A stretch of 64,000 bases of DNA from NCBI GenBank assembly GCA_963664835.2, contig CAXXUG010000014.1, positions 159,937-223,936 on the forward strand. Direction: 5' to 3'. The stretch is from G963664835 sp963664835 (lineage in GTDB: Bacteria; Chloroflexota; UBA6077; FW602-bin22; JBCLEL01). Positions within the stretch are counted from its first letter, which is position 1; each line of letters starts with the position of its first letter. Made by a program: the position numbers and the translations under genes. Positions 8,223-16,625 of this stretch are shown one piece after another. Under the pieces are notes generated by a model, which was not told where the DNA came from, made no database searches, and saw only the letters and a list, made by a program, of their open reading frames with translations.

Positions 8223-8368
8223 GGTGAGGGAGGTGTCGCTAGTCATTTGGCGGGCCGGGCAGTTGCACGGTGGCGCCGGGCCGGAGTAGGACACCCCTCA
8301 CCTCAATACCGGATCCTCCGAACAGATACCGGGGCGTAATGGCCCGCATTTGCAAGTGTGGAGGCCGG
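8223..8368 (+). ncRNA. Candidate IS110 bridge RNA (two stem-loops upstream of transposase)
   Basis: The non-coding strip before the IS110 transposase folds into two long stems. Stem 1 pairs GGTGAGGGAGGTGTC (8223-8237) with GACACCCCTCACC (8290-8302) around a 52-base loop. Stem 2 pairs CCGG-AT-CCTCC (8309-8319) with GGAGGCCGG (8360-8368) around a 40-base loop. IS110-group elements are known to encode a bridge RNA of about this size upstream of the transposase, with two internal loops that recognise target and donor DNA. Assignment of loops to target or donor is not possible here because element ends are uncertain. Confidence 0.55.
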
Positions 8369-8400
8369 CAAGTTCAATCATAGAGGAAAGGGACAACTCA

Positions 8401-9366
8401 ATGGAAGAGCAACACAACAAAAGGGTAGCCGGCATCGATGTGAGTAAAGCCGGACTGGAAGTGTGGGTGGAGGCCGGCCCTGCGCGACGATTTTTCAACA
8501 ACGAGAAGGGGATCGGGGCGCTGGTGAAATGGCTGGCACGCCATGGAGTTAACCAGGCGGTGTACGAGCCCACCGGCGGGTACGAGCTGGATGTGGGACG
8601 AAGGCTGAGAGAGAAAGGGATAAAGGCACGACGTGTGCACCCGAACAAGGTGCGGGGATTGGCACGAGCGTGGGGCAAACAGGCCAAGACGGACGGAGTG
8701 GACGCGAAGGTGCTGAGGAGGTACGGGGAGGTATTCAGCGAAAGGGAGGAAGGGGAGATAGAGGATAGCCCGGAAAGGGAGGAAATACGGGAGAAACTGA
8801 GGCGCCGGCGACAGTTGGTGAGCCAGAAGGTCCAGGAACTGAATCGGCTGGACAAGCCGGTGAGCCCAGGGGTACGAGAGAGTATCGAAGAGCACATAGA
8901 GTATCTGGACAAGGCAATAAAGCGGATGGACAGGGAGTACGAGAGGGCATTGAAAAGCAGCAGTGCCTTGTCGGAGCGGGCGAAGCTGTACCAGAGTGTG
9001 CGTGGAGTCGGGCAACTGACGGCGGCGACGCTGGTGGCTGAATTGCCGGAATTGGGTCAAGGGGAAGGCAGGAGAGTGACGTCACTGGTGGGACTTGCGC
9101 CCTGGTCGCGGGACAGCGGCCGGCAGAGGGGATATAGAGCGATCCAGGGAGGGCGAGGGGTGGTGAGACGGGCGTTGTACATGGCAGCGATGAGTGCAGT
9201 AAGGCGGCGGGACAGCAGCCTGGGGAGGTTTCACCAGCAGCTGCGCAAGCGGGGGAAGCCGGGGAAGGTGGCATTGGTGGCGGTGATGCGCAAGCTGCTG
9301 TTGCAGCTGCACTCGGTAGCACAACGGGGCACACCTTGGACGGAGGAATACGCCCCGGGCACCTGA
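8401..9366 (+). CDS. IS110-family transposase (DEDD RuvC-like + Transposase_20)
   Basis: A 321-residue recombinase. The N-terminal RuvC-like domain has D13 (GIDVSK), E56 (YEPTGGYE), D98 and D101 (KTDGVDAKVL). The C-terminal Transposase_20 domain has GVGQLTAATLVAEL, GLAPWSRDSGRQRG with the likely catalytic Ser, then GGRGVVRRALYMAA. I chose the ATG at 8401 because GAGGAAAGG precedes it; the ORF is also open further upstream. It is full length, so the element may be active. IS110 enzymes work with the RNA encoded in the left end. Confidence 0.93.
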   Translation: MEEQHNKRVAGIDVSKAGLEVWVEAGPARRFFNNEKGIGALVKWLARHGVNQAVYEPTGGYELDVGRRLREKGIKARRVHPNKVRGLARAWGKQAKTDGVDAKVLRRYGEVFSEREEGEIEDSPEREEIREKLRRRRQLVSQKVQELNRLDKPVSPGVRESIEEHIEYLDKAIKRMDREYERALKSSSALSERAKLYQSVRGVGQLTAATLVAELPELGQGEGRRVTSLVGLAPWSRDSGRQRGYRAIQGGRGVVRRALYMAAMSAVRRRDSSLGRFHQQLRKRGKPGKVALVAVMRKLLLQLHSVAQRGTPWTEEYAPGT

Positions 9367-9428
9367 AAACCCTTTACATCCAACACAGATACTCCGGCGA
9401 AGAGCCTGCCCCGTACTCCGATACGGGG

Positions 9429-9598
9429 CCGGAATCCAGGAGGGGCGGGGATGGGAAGTTTAGCGCGGTCGAAGACTACGCGAAGCGAGGGGCTTGTCCC
9501 CCGCTCCCGGCGGTCCGGCACCCAACCCAAGTCCCGAGGCGCCGTATAGAGGACCCGCCAACCACTGCCCCAGTTTTCATACCTTGGTGTGCCGGCGC
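9429..9598 (+). repeat. Long dispersed repeat, copy 1
   Basis: About 170 bases that match 9853-10021 closely. The core reads TAGCGCGGTCGAAGACTACG and then GAGGGGCTTGTCCCCCGC, a GGGG/CCCC hairpin, and ends near TTTTCATACCTTGGTG. It is non-coding by inspection. A shorter inverted copy is at 60081-60135. Confidence 0.75.
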
Positions 9599-9741
9599 CA
9601 ACCTGCGTGAGCGGTTGGTGCAAGCCCACGTCCCAGACTCCGACCCAGTATGCGCACCCAATCAACCTCGAAACCGGCGCCAACCGGCCGACCCTAGTTC
9701 CGCCATCCCGCACTCCAACAGGTGCCACCTCCTCGCCGTAG

Positions 9742-9762
9742 GGACGGGTTTCAAACCCGTCC
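9742..9762. repeat. Perfect 10-bp-arm palindrome
   Basis: GGACGGGTTT and AAACCCGTCC flank a single C (9752). The arms are perfectly complementary. No T-run follows, so it is not a typical terminator. It sits between the two long repeat copies. Confidence 0.7.
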
Positions 9763-9852
9763 AATTTGGAAGTGTTCAGAGCCGAAGTTCGTCCTCCGCC
9801 GAAGGGCCCGCCAATACTCGGCTGCCACCCAACGTCGTCTTTCCGGCGAAAG

Positions 9853-10021
9853 CCGGAATCCAAGAGGGGTGGGGCGGGGAAAATGTAGCGCGGTCAAAGA
9901 CTACGCGAGGCGAGGGGCTTGTCCCCCGCTCCCGGCAGTCCGGTAACCAACCCTGGTCCCGAGCCACGGTAGAGAAGACCCCCCAACCGTTGCCCCGGTT
10001 TTCATCCCTTGGTGCGCCCTT
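9853..10021 (+). repeat. Long dispersed repeat, copy 2
   Basis: Direct copy of 9429-9598 with scattered substitutions, including the GAGGGGCTTGTCCCCCGC hairpin core (around 9911-9929) and the terminal TTTTCATCCCTTGGTGCG. The stretch 9367-10421 holds only these repeats and the promoter at 10273; I see no credible gene in it. Confidence 0.75.
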
Positions 10022-10272
10022 CGCAAGACCACGGTGATTCCGGCGAAGAGCCTGCCCCTTACCCACCTCAGGCGGGCCGAAATCCAGTAGGTGGAGGAAA
10101 TCTAACAACTCAGTCGATTTTCATCCCCCGATTTGCCGTAGCCGGGCCAATCTCCATTCCGCCTGACAACGTGCTCCCAGCTTGGGTCGAGGCATGTCAT
10201 CGGGCCTGGACGCGCCTCATCACTTGAAGCCAACCAACGCGCTCGTGCACCAAAAACACGCCCCAAACCGTC

Positions 10273-10302
10273 TTGACAACATAATGGAGCCGTTCCTATA
10301 CT
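10273..10302 (+). promoter_or_regulatory. Sigma70-type promoter for the DUF151 gene
   Basis: TTGACA (10273-10278), an 18-base spacer and TATACT (10297-10302). It lies about 120 bases before the DUF151 start and just after the repeat field. Confidence 0.65.
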
Positions 10303-10421
10303 TCGGGCGATGAAGCGGTCGCAAATGCGGCAAAAGTGGCGGTCTCGTTGACATCCGAAGACCTCTGGTCGATCCCGGATGAAGAGAGAAACTAGAATTA
10401 GGGGTGTGGCAGGAGACCTCG

Positions 10422-10961
10422 ATGCTGATTGAGATGGTCGTAGAGAGCGTCCGCGTCAATCTGCAGAACTATCAGCGCGTGGTCGTGCTCAAAGAGAAGT
10501 CCTCCGAGCGGTACCTCCCGATTTGGATCGGCAATAGCGAGGCCGACGCAATCGTCATTCAGTTGCAAAACGTCTCGGTCCCCAGGCCTTGGACCCACGA
10601 TCTTCTCAAGACGATCATCAACGAGTTGTCCGCAAAAGTCAGCCGGATAATCGTAAACGACCTCTCCGAAGAGGTCTTCTACGCCCGCATTAACCTGGAA
10701 ATAAATGGGCGGGTCATAGAGATCGATTCCCGGCCCAGTGACGCGATCGCCCTCGCGGTTCGACTAAAGGCTCCCATATTCGCCGAGGACACCGTGTTGG
10801 AGAAGGCCGGAGTCAACCTGGATGGGTCTCAGGATACCGAGACGCCGAGTGAGCAGGGACCTGCCAAAGAGGGAGAAGAGGATTCCCAAAAGCTGTCCGT
10901 GTTCCGCGACTTCATCGATACCCTGGACATGGACGACGTCGGCAAGTCGGAAAAAAGCTGA
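10422..10961 (+). CDS. Bifunctional nuclease family (DUF151) protein
   Basis: A 179-residue protein. Residues 1-135 form the BFN/DUF151 domain: VRVNLQNYQRVVVLKE, LPIWIGNSEADAI, RPWTHDLLKTII, and EIDSRPSDAIALAVR are signature segments. The acidic C-terminal tail (EEDSQKLSVFRDFIDTL) is common in the family. Plant and bacterial homologues have nuclease or stress roles, but the bacterial function is poorly defined. The ATG at 10422 has AGGAG six bases upstream and is preferred to the GTG at 10404. Confidence 0.85.
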   Translation: MLIEMVVESVRVNLQNYQRVVVLKEKSSERYLPIWIGNSEADAIVIQLQNVSVPRPWTHDLLKTIINELSAKVSRIIVNDLSEEVFYARINLEINGRVIEIDSRPSDAIALAVRLKAPIFAEDTVLEKAGVNLDGSQDTETPSEQGPAKEGEEDSQKLSVFRDFIDTLDMDDVGKSEKS

Positions 10962-11088
10962 CCAGCAGGTTAAACCGCCTTCGGCAATTTTGAGCCGGCT
11001 GCTAGACATTGACCCTATTCGGACCATTGGAATCTAGGCAGCCGCAAGACGCACTCGTCCTCAAAACCCGATTCAAGGAGATAGACTA

Positions 11089-11643
11089 TTGGACCGGGCC
11101 AAAGCCTGGGAGATTCTCAACACTTACGTCAAGAATCAGAATCTGGTCAAGCACAGCCTCGCGGTCGAAGCCGCGATGCGCGGGTACGCAGAGCAGTTCG
11201 GCGAAGAAGTCGAGGAATGGAGAATCACCGGCCTTCTCCACGACTTCGACTACGAAATACATCCAACTGCCGACAAACACCCCCAGGCCGGAGCCCCTAT
11301 ACTTCGCGACGCGGGCGTGCCGGAGCATATCGTCTACTCGATCCTGTCCCACGCCGAGTACCTGAACCTTGAACGCAAGAGCCTGATGGATAAGACTCTT
11401 TACGCAGTGGATGAGCTCGCCGGCTTCATCGTCGCCGTCACTTTGGTCAGGCCAAGCAAATCACTCTCTGACGTCAAAGTATCGTCCGTAAAGAAGAAGA
11501 TGAAAGACAAAGGGTTTGCCCGCGCAGTCAAGCGAGAGGACATCATCGGCGGCGCCGAGTCATTGAACATCAGCCTGGACGACCACATCGGCAACGTCAT
11601 CGACTCGATGCGAAAGGTCGCCCCGGCTCTGGGACTCGGCTGA
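11089..11643 (+). CDS. HDIG-type HD domain protein
   Basis: A 184-residue HD-superfamily metal-dependent phosphohydrolase-like protein. The metal motif is seen as H (KHSLAVEAAM), HD (LLHDFDYE), a further His in DKHPQAGA, and ILSHAEYL. The TTG start at 11089 has AAGGAG at good spacing. Members of this group hydrolyse nucleotides or act on unknown substrates. The next gene follows almost at once, so the two are probably co-transcribed. Confidence 0.83.
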   Translation: MDRAKAWEILNTYVKNQNLVKHSLAVEAAMRGYAEQFGEEVEEWRITGLLHDFDYEIHPTADKHPQAGAPILRDAGVPEHIVYSILSHAEYLNLERKSLMDKTLYAVDELAGFIVAVTLVRPSKSLSDVKVSSVKKKMKDKGFARAVKREDIIGGAESLNISLDDHIGNVIDSMRKVAPALGLG

Positions 11644-11661
11644 GAGGAAAGACCTGAAGCC

Positions 11662-12864
11662 ATCCGGATTGCCTATCTAGCCCCTCAACTCGATCTCCTG
11701 GGTTCCCCGCAGGCCGCGCTCGCCGAGGTCGCCACACGGGTAGCTATGAGCCACGACGTCACCGCCTTCACCAACAACAGGCACGACTGGGAGCATCTTT
11801 GCCCGTCAATTCGCCGTGTCAGAGGACTCTCCCCTTTCGGCTTGATCGATTACCTCAGGTTCGTACTCGCGCACGCTTGGCCGCTCCGCCGCCGGCCGGG
11901 CGGAAGCGCCAACCATTTCGATGTCGTCCACTCCACCATCCTCTCCACCGCCTTCTCGAATGGAGACGATTATTTCGCCGGCAATGTAGTCACCAGCCAT
12001 TTCTGCCAGCGGGAGGCCCTGCGACTGCAATTGGCCGACAGCTTCCGTGCGTCACGCGGCCGGCAACACATTGGCGATTGGCTCGATCGTTTAATCCGCT
12101 TGGCGTATACCACCGTCGGGGCGATTGGCGAACGCTTGATGTACTCCCGTCCCGGTCTACAGGCAATTATTGCGGTCTCTGAGGAGTTGAAGCGAGATCT
12201 GGTCAGTCACTACGGTTGCGATCCGAAACGCATCAGTGTCATCTCAAACGGCGTCGATACCGATCGCTTCCACCCCCGACTGCGCGACGAAGAAGGCGCC
12301 AAGATTCGGAAAACCTACCGAATCCGGCCCGATCAGTTCGTGGCGTCCATCGTCGGAGGGGATTGGGAGCGGAAAGGACTTCGAGAGGCCATCGAGGCTA
12401 TCGGCAAGCTACCGAAGGGGCAATTCGTGTTGTTCGTAATCGGCCGCGGTGACGTACGCAAATACGCCAGTCTCGGCCGAGCCATTAACGTGCAGTCATA
12501 CATCCACTTTGTCGGACATCAACCTGAGCCTGAGAAGTTCCTGGCTGCCAGCGACGCGCTGGTGTGCCCTACTGCCTACGAGACCTTCCTGATATCCGCC
12601 CTCGAGTCTCTGGCGGTGGGCACGCCGGTGCTCGTGACCCGTGCGGCGCCGGTCCACGCGCTGATTCGGGACGGAGTGAATGGCTATGTCATTGAGCGAG
12701 ATGCCGTGGACGTTGCCCACAAGCTCGGACTGTTGGCTGCCCAGCGTCCTCGTCAAACAGCGGAGATGCTGGCGCGGGCCCGCGCCAGCGTCGGTTCGCG
12801 ATACACTTGGGACGCGGTAGCCAGACAGACCCTGGAAGTCTACAGACAGGTGGCATCGGCCTAG
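11662..12864 (+). CDS. GT4-family glycosyltransferase, probable non-canonical ATC start
   Basis: A GT-B glycosyltransferase. The C-terminal half is clear: VISNGVDTDRFHP, IVGGDWERKG, HFVGHQPEPEKFLAASDALVCPTAYETF and ALESLAVGTPVLV. The first ATG (11746) would cut off the first Rossmann strand. The frame upstream encodes a typical GT4 N-terminus, RIAYLAPQLDLLGSPQ, but contains no ATG, GTG or TTG back to the stop at 11641. The best reading is initiation at ATC 11662, with GAGGAAAG 11 bases upstream. That would give 400 residues, normal for the family. Confidence 0.75.
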   Translation: MRIAYLAPQLDLLGSPQAALAEVATRVAMSHDVTAFTNNRHDWEHLCPSIRRVRGLSPFGLIDYLRFVLAHAWPLRRRPGGSANHFDVVHSTILSTAFSNGDDYFAGNVVTSHFCQREALRLQLADSFRASRGRQHIGDWLDRLIRLAYTTVGAIGERLMYSRPGLQAIIAVSEELKRDLVSHYGCDPKRISVISNGVDTDRFHPRLRDEEGAKIRKTYRIRPDQFVASIVGGDWERKGLREAIEAIGKLPKGQFVLFVIGRGDVRKYASLGRAINVQSYIHFVGHQPEPEKFLAASDALVCPTAYETFLISALESLAVGTPVLVTRAAPVHALIRDGVNGYVIERDAVDVAHKLGLLAAQRPRQTAEMLARARASVGSRYTWDAVARQTLEVYRQVASA

Positions 12865-12909
12865 ATTAGTCCAGCGGTTTAATCCGAGAGTATGGAGGGT
12901 TGCGAGTCA

Positions 12910-13863
12910 ATGGCACTATTCCTGACCGAGGACGACGTCGGAAAACTCCTGACCATGAATGATGCGATAGAAGTGCTTGACCGCGCGTTCCGTCAGTTGG
13001 CCGGCAACAACGCCCCCGTTCGGCCGCGGCAAAGGGTCAAGATCGCCGGCGGGACCCTACAGGTAATGCCGGCCGCGCTGCCGGCCGAGCGCGCCATCGG
13101 ATTCAAGGCCTACACGACAATGGCAGGCAGACCTAACTTTCACTTCACCCTTTACGACAGCACAACTGGCGAGTTGCTGGCGGTAATGCAAGCCAATCGC
13201 CTCGGCCAGATCCGGACCGGTGCCGCGAGCGGCGTGGCAACCAGATACATGGCCCGCGACAAAGTCGCCGTCGTCGGATGCATCGGAACCGGCTGGCAGG
13301 CGCGGTCCCAGGTGGAGGCTGTCTGCGCCGTGCGCAAGTTCGAACGAGGCCTTGCCTACGGGCGTGATCCCGCGAGGCTCCGAGCCTTTTGCGATGAAAT
13401 ATCCAACACCGTTAACCTGCCTATCGAGCCGGCGTCGAACCCAGACCAGGTCGCGAGCGAAGTCGACGTGTTGATCGCCGCTACTAACGCGAGACGTCCC
13501 GTCTTCGACGGAAACGCGCTCTCCGCCGGCGTACACGTTAACGCGATAGGTTCGAACGGCGCGGAGCGACAGGAGGTCGACGAGGCCACGGTGGTCAGAT
13601 CGAGCCGCGTCGTCGTCGATCTCAAAGAGCAGGCCAACATCGAGTGCGGCGACGTGATTCCGGTCGTCAGTGCCGGCCGCATCACCTGGTCCAACGTGAT
13701 TGAGCTCGCCGATATCGTCGCGGGCCGGACTTCAGGCCGTGATTCCGACGATGAGATCACGCTGTTCGAGTCACAGGGCATCGCCCTCGAAGACGTGGCC
13801 GTGGGCATCCACGTCTACCGATTGGCCCGGGAACGCGGCATCGGCCGGGAGATTCCCGCCTAG
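12910..13863 (+). CDS. Ornithine cyclodeaminase / mu-crystallin family protein
   Basis: A 317-residue NAD-dependent enzyme. It begins MALFLTEDDVGKLLTM, has the substrate-side Arg and Lys region (RPRQRVKIAGG, FKAYTT), RTGAASGVATRYMA, the Rossmann motif VVGCIGTGWQA, and HVNAIGSNGAERQEVD. The family includes ornithine cyclodeaminase, ketimine reductase and alanine dehydrogenase; the substrate is not resolved. GGAGGG lies ten bases before the ATG at 12910, which I prefer over that at 12892. Confidence 0.85.
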   Translation: MALFLTEDDVGKLLTMNDAIEVLDRAFRQLAGNNAPVRPRQRVKIAGGTLQVMPAALPAERAIGFKAYTTMAGRPNFHFTLYDSTTGELLAVMQANRLGQIRTGAASGVATRYMARDKVAVVGCIGTGWQARSQVEAVCAVRKFERGLAYGRDPARLRAFCDEISNTVNLPIEPASNPDQVASEVDVLIAATNARRPVFDGNALSAGVHVNAIGSNGAERQEVDEATVVRSSRVVVDLKEQANIECGDVIPVVSAGRITWSNVIELADIVAGRTSGRDSDDEITLFESQGIALEDVAVGIHVYRLARERGIGREIPA

Positions 13864-13874
13864 GACGCCGCGCT

Positions 13875-14684
13875 TTGACTGCATTCGAGAACACCTCGGA
13901 CTACACTCCGGTCGCCCCATACTACGACCGGACCCGCAACATGCCGGAAGCGCTTGTCGACGAGTGTTTTCAGCGAATAATCGACCGAGCCGGCCTTGAC
14001 CGAAACGGCCAGGCCTTGGACGCCGGCTGCGGCACCGGTCAGCTTTCGTTTCCGCTGCTCAGGGCCGGTTACTCCGTGATCGGAGTCGATGTCTCGCAAG
14101 CGATGCTCGACATCGCGCGATCGAAGACAAAGACTGGGGACCGGATCGACTTCGTTGTCGCCGACGTACGGTCAATGGAGTTCGCGACCGGCACATTTGA
14201 TGCGGTCGTGATCTCAAAGCTCTTTCAACACGTGGGCAACTGGGAAACCGCCGTAGACGAGATCATCAGAGTCACGAAGGACAGCGGACTCTTCATCCAT
14301 ATTAGTGACAAGGGCGCATTCGGAAACGCGGTCCGTATTAAGTTCTCGGAATGCGCCCAAGCGCGCGGTTACTCAAACCTGTACCCCGGCATCAAGGACA
14401 GAAGCCTGTTGCCAGTGTATCTGCGAGGGCGCGGGGCCGAGCCGATCGCAATCGACACTGACGACCTCGTCTGGACGAAACAGGTGAGGTATTCCGACGC
14501 GCTGGAGCACTTGAAACTCAGACTTCATTCGGAATTCTGGCGTATCCCAGACTCCGACTACCAACAAATCCTGAATGAAGTTCAGGCCTGGATTGACGCC
14601 CAACCCTGCGGCTACGAGTCCACCGAAAAACTGAGGCCCCGCCTGGCGCTTGAGGTGTTCAGGATCCACAAGAAGGCATCATAG
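13875..14684 (+). CDS. Class I SAM-dependent methyltransferase
   Basis: A 269-residue methyltransferase with motif I LDAGCGTGQLSFPLL, motif II GVDVSQAMLDIA, and the post-motif VVADVRSMEFATGTFDAVV. It starts at a TTG 11 bases after the previous gene, so they form a unit. Its acceptor is unknown. The C-terminal part (about 170-269) is helical and variable, as in small-molecule methyltransferases. Confidence 0.82.
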   Translation: MTAFENTSDYTPVAPYYDRTRNMPEALVDECFQRIIDRAGLDRNGQALDAGCGTGQLSFPLLRAGYSVIGVDVSQAMLDIARSKTKTGDRIDFVVADVRSMEFATGTFDAVVISKLFQHVGNWETAVDEIIRVTKDSGLFIHISDKGAFGNAVRIKFSECAQARGYSNLYPGIKDRSLLPVYLRGRGAEPIAIDTDDLVWTKQVRYSDALEHLKLRLHSEFWRIPDSDYQQILNEVQAWIDAQPCGYESTEKLRPRLALEVFRIHKKAS

Positions 14685-14800
14685 TAGCAAGGAACATGAA
14701 AGTCGCCGAAGCGCTCGGTGCCTTGGGCTTCCGTCTGCCCCTCTCAGATACAACGGGGACACGCCCGCACCCTAACCGAACAAATTGAGGTGCTTTGGAT

Positions 14801-15856
14801 TTATCTTGCATCTACCGCAGTCTTGCCCGCCCATTCGGAACCCGGCAGGTGGCGGAGCGATCGAAGTGGTGAATACACAATAACAACTAACGCTATAAAG
14901 ACGATTGCCGCACCAACCAAGAGCGCGGTCCGCAGGTCGAACACTGTGCCAAGCACACCGCCCATCAATGCACCTACTGGCGCTATACCGTGGACGACAA
15001 CTCTTCGCGTTGCGTTAATGCGGTCGAGTAGATCGGCTGGCGTAAGTGCTTGGCGCAGGGCGACATCGTTAACACTCCAGATCCTGGTGCCGATCCACAG
15101 TAACCCAGCGGATAGTCCGAGCAACGGCAGCGTTACTACTAACGGTCCGCCGACAATCGCGATGAGCGCGCTTGCGGCAGTCATCAGGAGTTGTCCAAGT
15201 ACGATCGAGAGTCCCGGCCCGATTCGCCGGGTGATCTCGGCCGACAAAGCAGCACCGGCAAACGCCCCGATGCCGCCGATAGCACTTATAAGACCAAGCA
15301 TTGCTGGCGTCACTCCGAGGTCTTGCACCACGAAAAGAACAAACACGGCGCCCTGCACACCAACACCGGGGACACCAATACCGGCCGCCGATTGAGTAAG
15401 TTGAAGTTTGCTGTTTGCTCCTACCAGGCCTTCTTGCCGCACTAGCGTCGGCAAATATGATTGGGCGGCCACAAACGAGAACACCCCAAGGGCACCTATA
15501 GCAACCACTATCACGTAGAGAGCTTCAATGCGGATAATGCCCAACAACGCAGTCAAAGGAATCAACGCAATCAGGAAAGCTTGCCCTAAATTTGCGACGA
15601 TGATAATCGGTCGCCTCCGCAGCCTGTCGACCCAAACTCCGACAAACAGGCCCAGTAGGATAATTGGAGTATTCCCCAAGGCGCGGAGCACTCCCATCTC
15701 GAATGCCGTGGCCTGGAGAACTATTACCGCCGTCAGGGGCAGAGCAAGGGCGAAAAGAGCCGAGCCGCCGCTAGAAACAGTCTCCCCAATCCAGAATCTT
15801 AGAAAGTCGGGGTCGCGGGGTTGAGGTCTGTTCGTGGAGTCTAGGTTTCCGCCCAT
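14801..15856 (-). CDS. MFS transporter, internally shortened
   Basis: A 351-residue major facilitator protein of the EntS-like (MFS_3) type. The N-half is normal (FLRFWIGETVSSGGSALFA, then GVWVDRLRRRP, then ANSKLQLTQSAAGIG). Directly after GVPGVGVQ the sequence jumps to VLFVVQDLGVTPAMLGLIS, which in full-length relatives lies about 70-100 residues later. The other MFS protein in this window (35630-36898) is 422 residues and keeps that section. The loss is in frame, so a protein is still made, but two to three central helices are probably absent and transport is doubtful. Confidence 0.78.
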   Translation of the reverse strand: MGGNLDSTNRPQPRDPDFLRFWIGETVSSGGSALFALALPLTAVIVLQATAFEMGVLRALGNTPIILLGLFVGVWVDRLRRRPIIIVANLGQAFLIALIPLTALLGIIRIEALYVIVVAIGALGVFSFVAAQSYLPTLVRQEGLVGANSKLQLTQSAAGIGVPGVGVQGAVFVLFVVQDLGVTPAMLGLISAIGGIGAFAGAALSAEITRRIGPGLSIVLGQLLMTAASALIAIVGGPLVVTLPLLGLSAGLLWIGTRIWSVNDVALRQALTPADLLDRINATRRVVVHGIAPVGALMGGVLGTVFDLRTALLVGAAIVFIALVVIVYSPLRSLRHLPGSEWAGKTAVDAR

Positions 15857-15865
15857 CAAAATCCC

Positions 15866-16036
15866 CTATGAATCTAACGCACACCCCAGAGCACCGTTCG
15901 GCGGCTGCCGACTGTTCCCTATTCGGGCGCCTTGCGCGCGGATCCGACGTACCCACCATAATACGCCGTTGAACCTCAATCGTGTCGGAATCCAGAAACA
16001 CCCCACGTGCTGCGTGTAGTTCCCTCGGCGGTTCAT
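15866..16036 (-). CDS. Possible 56-residue leader ORF upstream of the MFS gene
   Basis: A short frame whose ATG at 16036 is preceded by AGGAGGTGA at ideal distance, one of the strongest Shine-Dalgarno matches in the window. It ends nine bases before the MFS start, which is the spacing of a translationally coupled leader. The peptide (starting MNRRGNYTQHVGCFW) has no recognised domain and is rich in Arg and Trp. A role as regulatory leader peptide is inference; it may be spurious. Confidence 0.33.
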   Translation of the reverse strand: MNRRGNYTQHVGCFWIPTRLRFNGVLWWVRRIRAQGARIGNSRQPPNGALGCALDS

Positions 16037-16312
16037 CAACAATCACCTCCTAGATTCCCTAACTCGGGGTTGGCCTGTAATGCCGCCGGCACGCCTCAAT
16101 CTTCCTCCGCGTGGACCGAGAATGTTTCCCCACAAAGCTCGCGGAACCGATGGAGTCTTGCCCGGCCTCGTCCAACTCGTGCGGCAGCACGCTTGCAGTG
16201 GTATTATTGTAATACACATGTTCCCTCATACGAGTTGCTGGTAAACCGCCATTGCAGATTCGGGACACCAGCCCATGTCGGACTGGAAAGCTCGCCAGCG
16301 AAATATGAAAAA

Positions 16313-16540
16313 TGCAAAACAATAATCCGGACTGTCCCGTTCCAAGTTGGATGAGAGTAGAGGTCTCGCCTGCCGGTATGTTGCAGGCAAGAAGGAGTCG
16401 CGAAAAAACATCAAAATTACAAAACAAATGTCCGGACGCTCCCGTGCCACTTTGGATGAAAGTAGAGATCTCACCCGTCAGTATGTTGCAGGAAACGTAT
16501 GGGTCGCAAAAAACATAGAAATTGCAAAACAAACGGCTAG
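16313..16540 (+). repeat. 105-bp tandem repeat, about 2.2 copies
   Basis: Unit boundaries are marked by TGCAAAACA (16312), TACAAAACA (16417) and TGCAAAACA (16523), and by TCCGGAC (16325, 16430) and TATGTTGCAGG (16376, 16482). The period is 105-106 bases, a multiple of three or nearly so, and units differ by many substitutions. Several frames on both strands stay open across it, so open frames here are not evidence of a gene. The whole stretch 16040-16625 otherwise holds nothing I recognise. A related pair is at 35275-35392 in inverted orientation. Confidence 0.75.
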
Positions 16541-16625
16541 GCAAGCCCGCTGCCGGTTACCGGAACCGGCTTCCAATAGACTGTGAGTGGCGATCCAATA
16601 TGCCCCGCCACTCCGCCGGCTCAAA

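Larger units (their letters stand above)
8190..9380 (+). mobile_element. IS110-family insertion sequence (ends approximate)
   Basis: Contains one DEDD transposase gene plus about 200 bases of structured non-coding DNA at its left. IS110 elements lack clear terminal inverted repeats and make little or no target duplication, so the ends cannot be fixed from one copy; the coordinates given are estimates. The transposase gene is strikingly purine-rich on its coding strand compared with its neighbours, in line with acquisition. The right side runs straight into palindromic repeats. Confidence 0.7.
9391..10090. repeat. Field of TTCCGG...CCGGAA palindromic units
   Basis: Three related palindromic units lie here: 9391-9440 (CTCCGGCGAAGAGCC to GGCCGGAATCC), 9839-9862 (TTTCCGGCGAAAGCCGGAA) and 10035-10090 (ATTCCGGCGAAGAGCC onward). 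They resemble the TTCCGGCGAAAGCCGGAATCC type of dispersed hairpin common in many bacterial genomes. Frames open across this region encode only peptides such as SGFRR, which are repeat artefacts rather than genes. Confidence 0.7.

Noticed and set aside
9231..10037. Long open frames on both strands across the region after the IS110 gene
   Set aside because: They run through palindromic repeats, translate to repeat artefacts (SGFRR-like peptides) and lack ribosome sites and domains.
16313..16540. CRISPR array
   Set aside because: The unit is 105 bp, degenerate throughout, with no short constant repeat and unique spacers, and no cas genes are near.
16059..16544. 161-residue minus-strand frame with 35-residue internal repeats
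   Set aside because: The internal repeats simply mirror the 105-bp DNA repeat, and frames on both strands are equally open.
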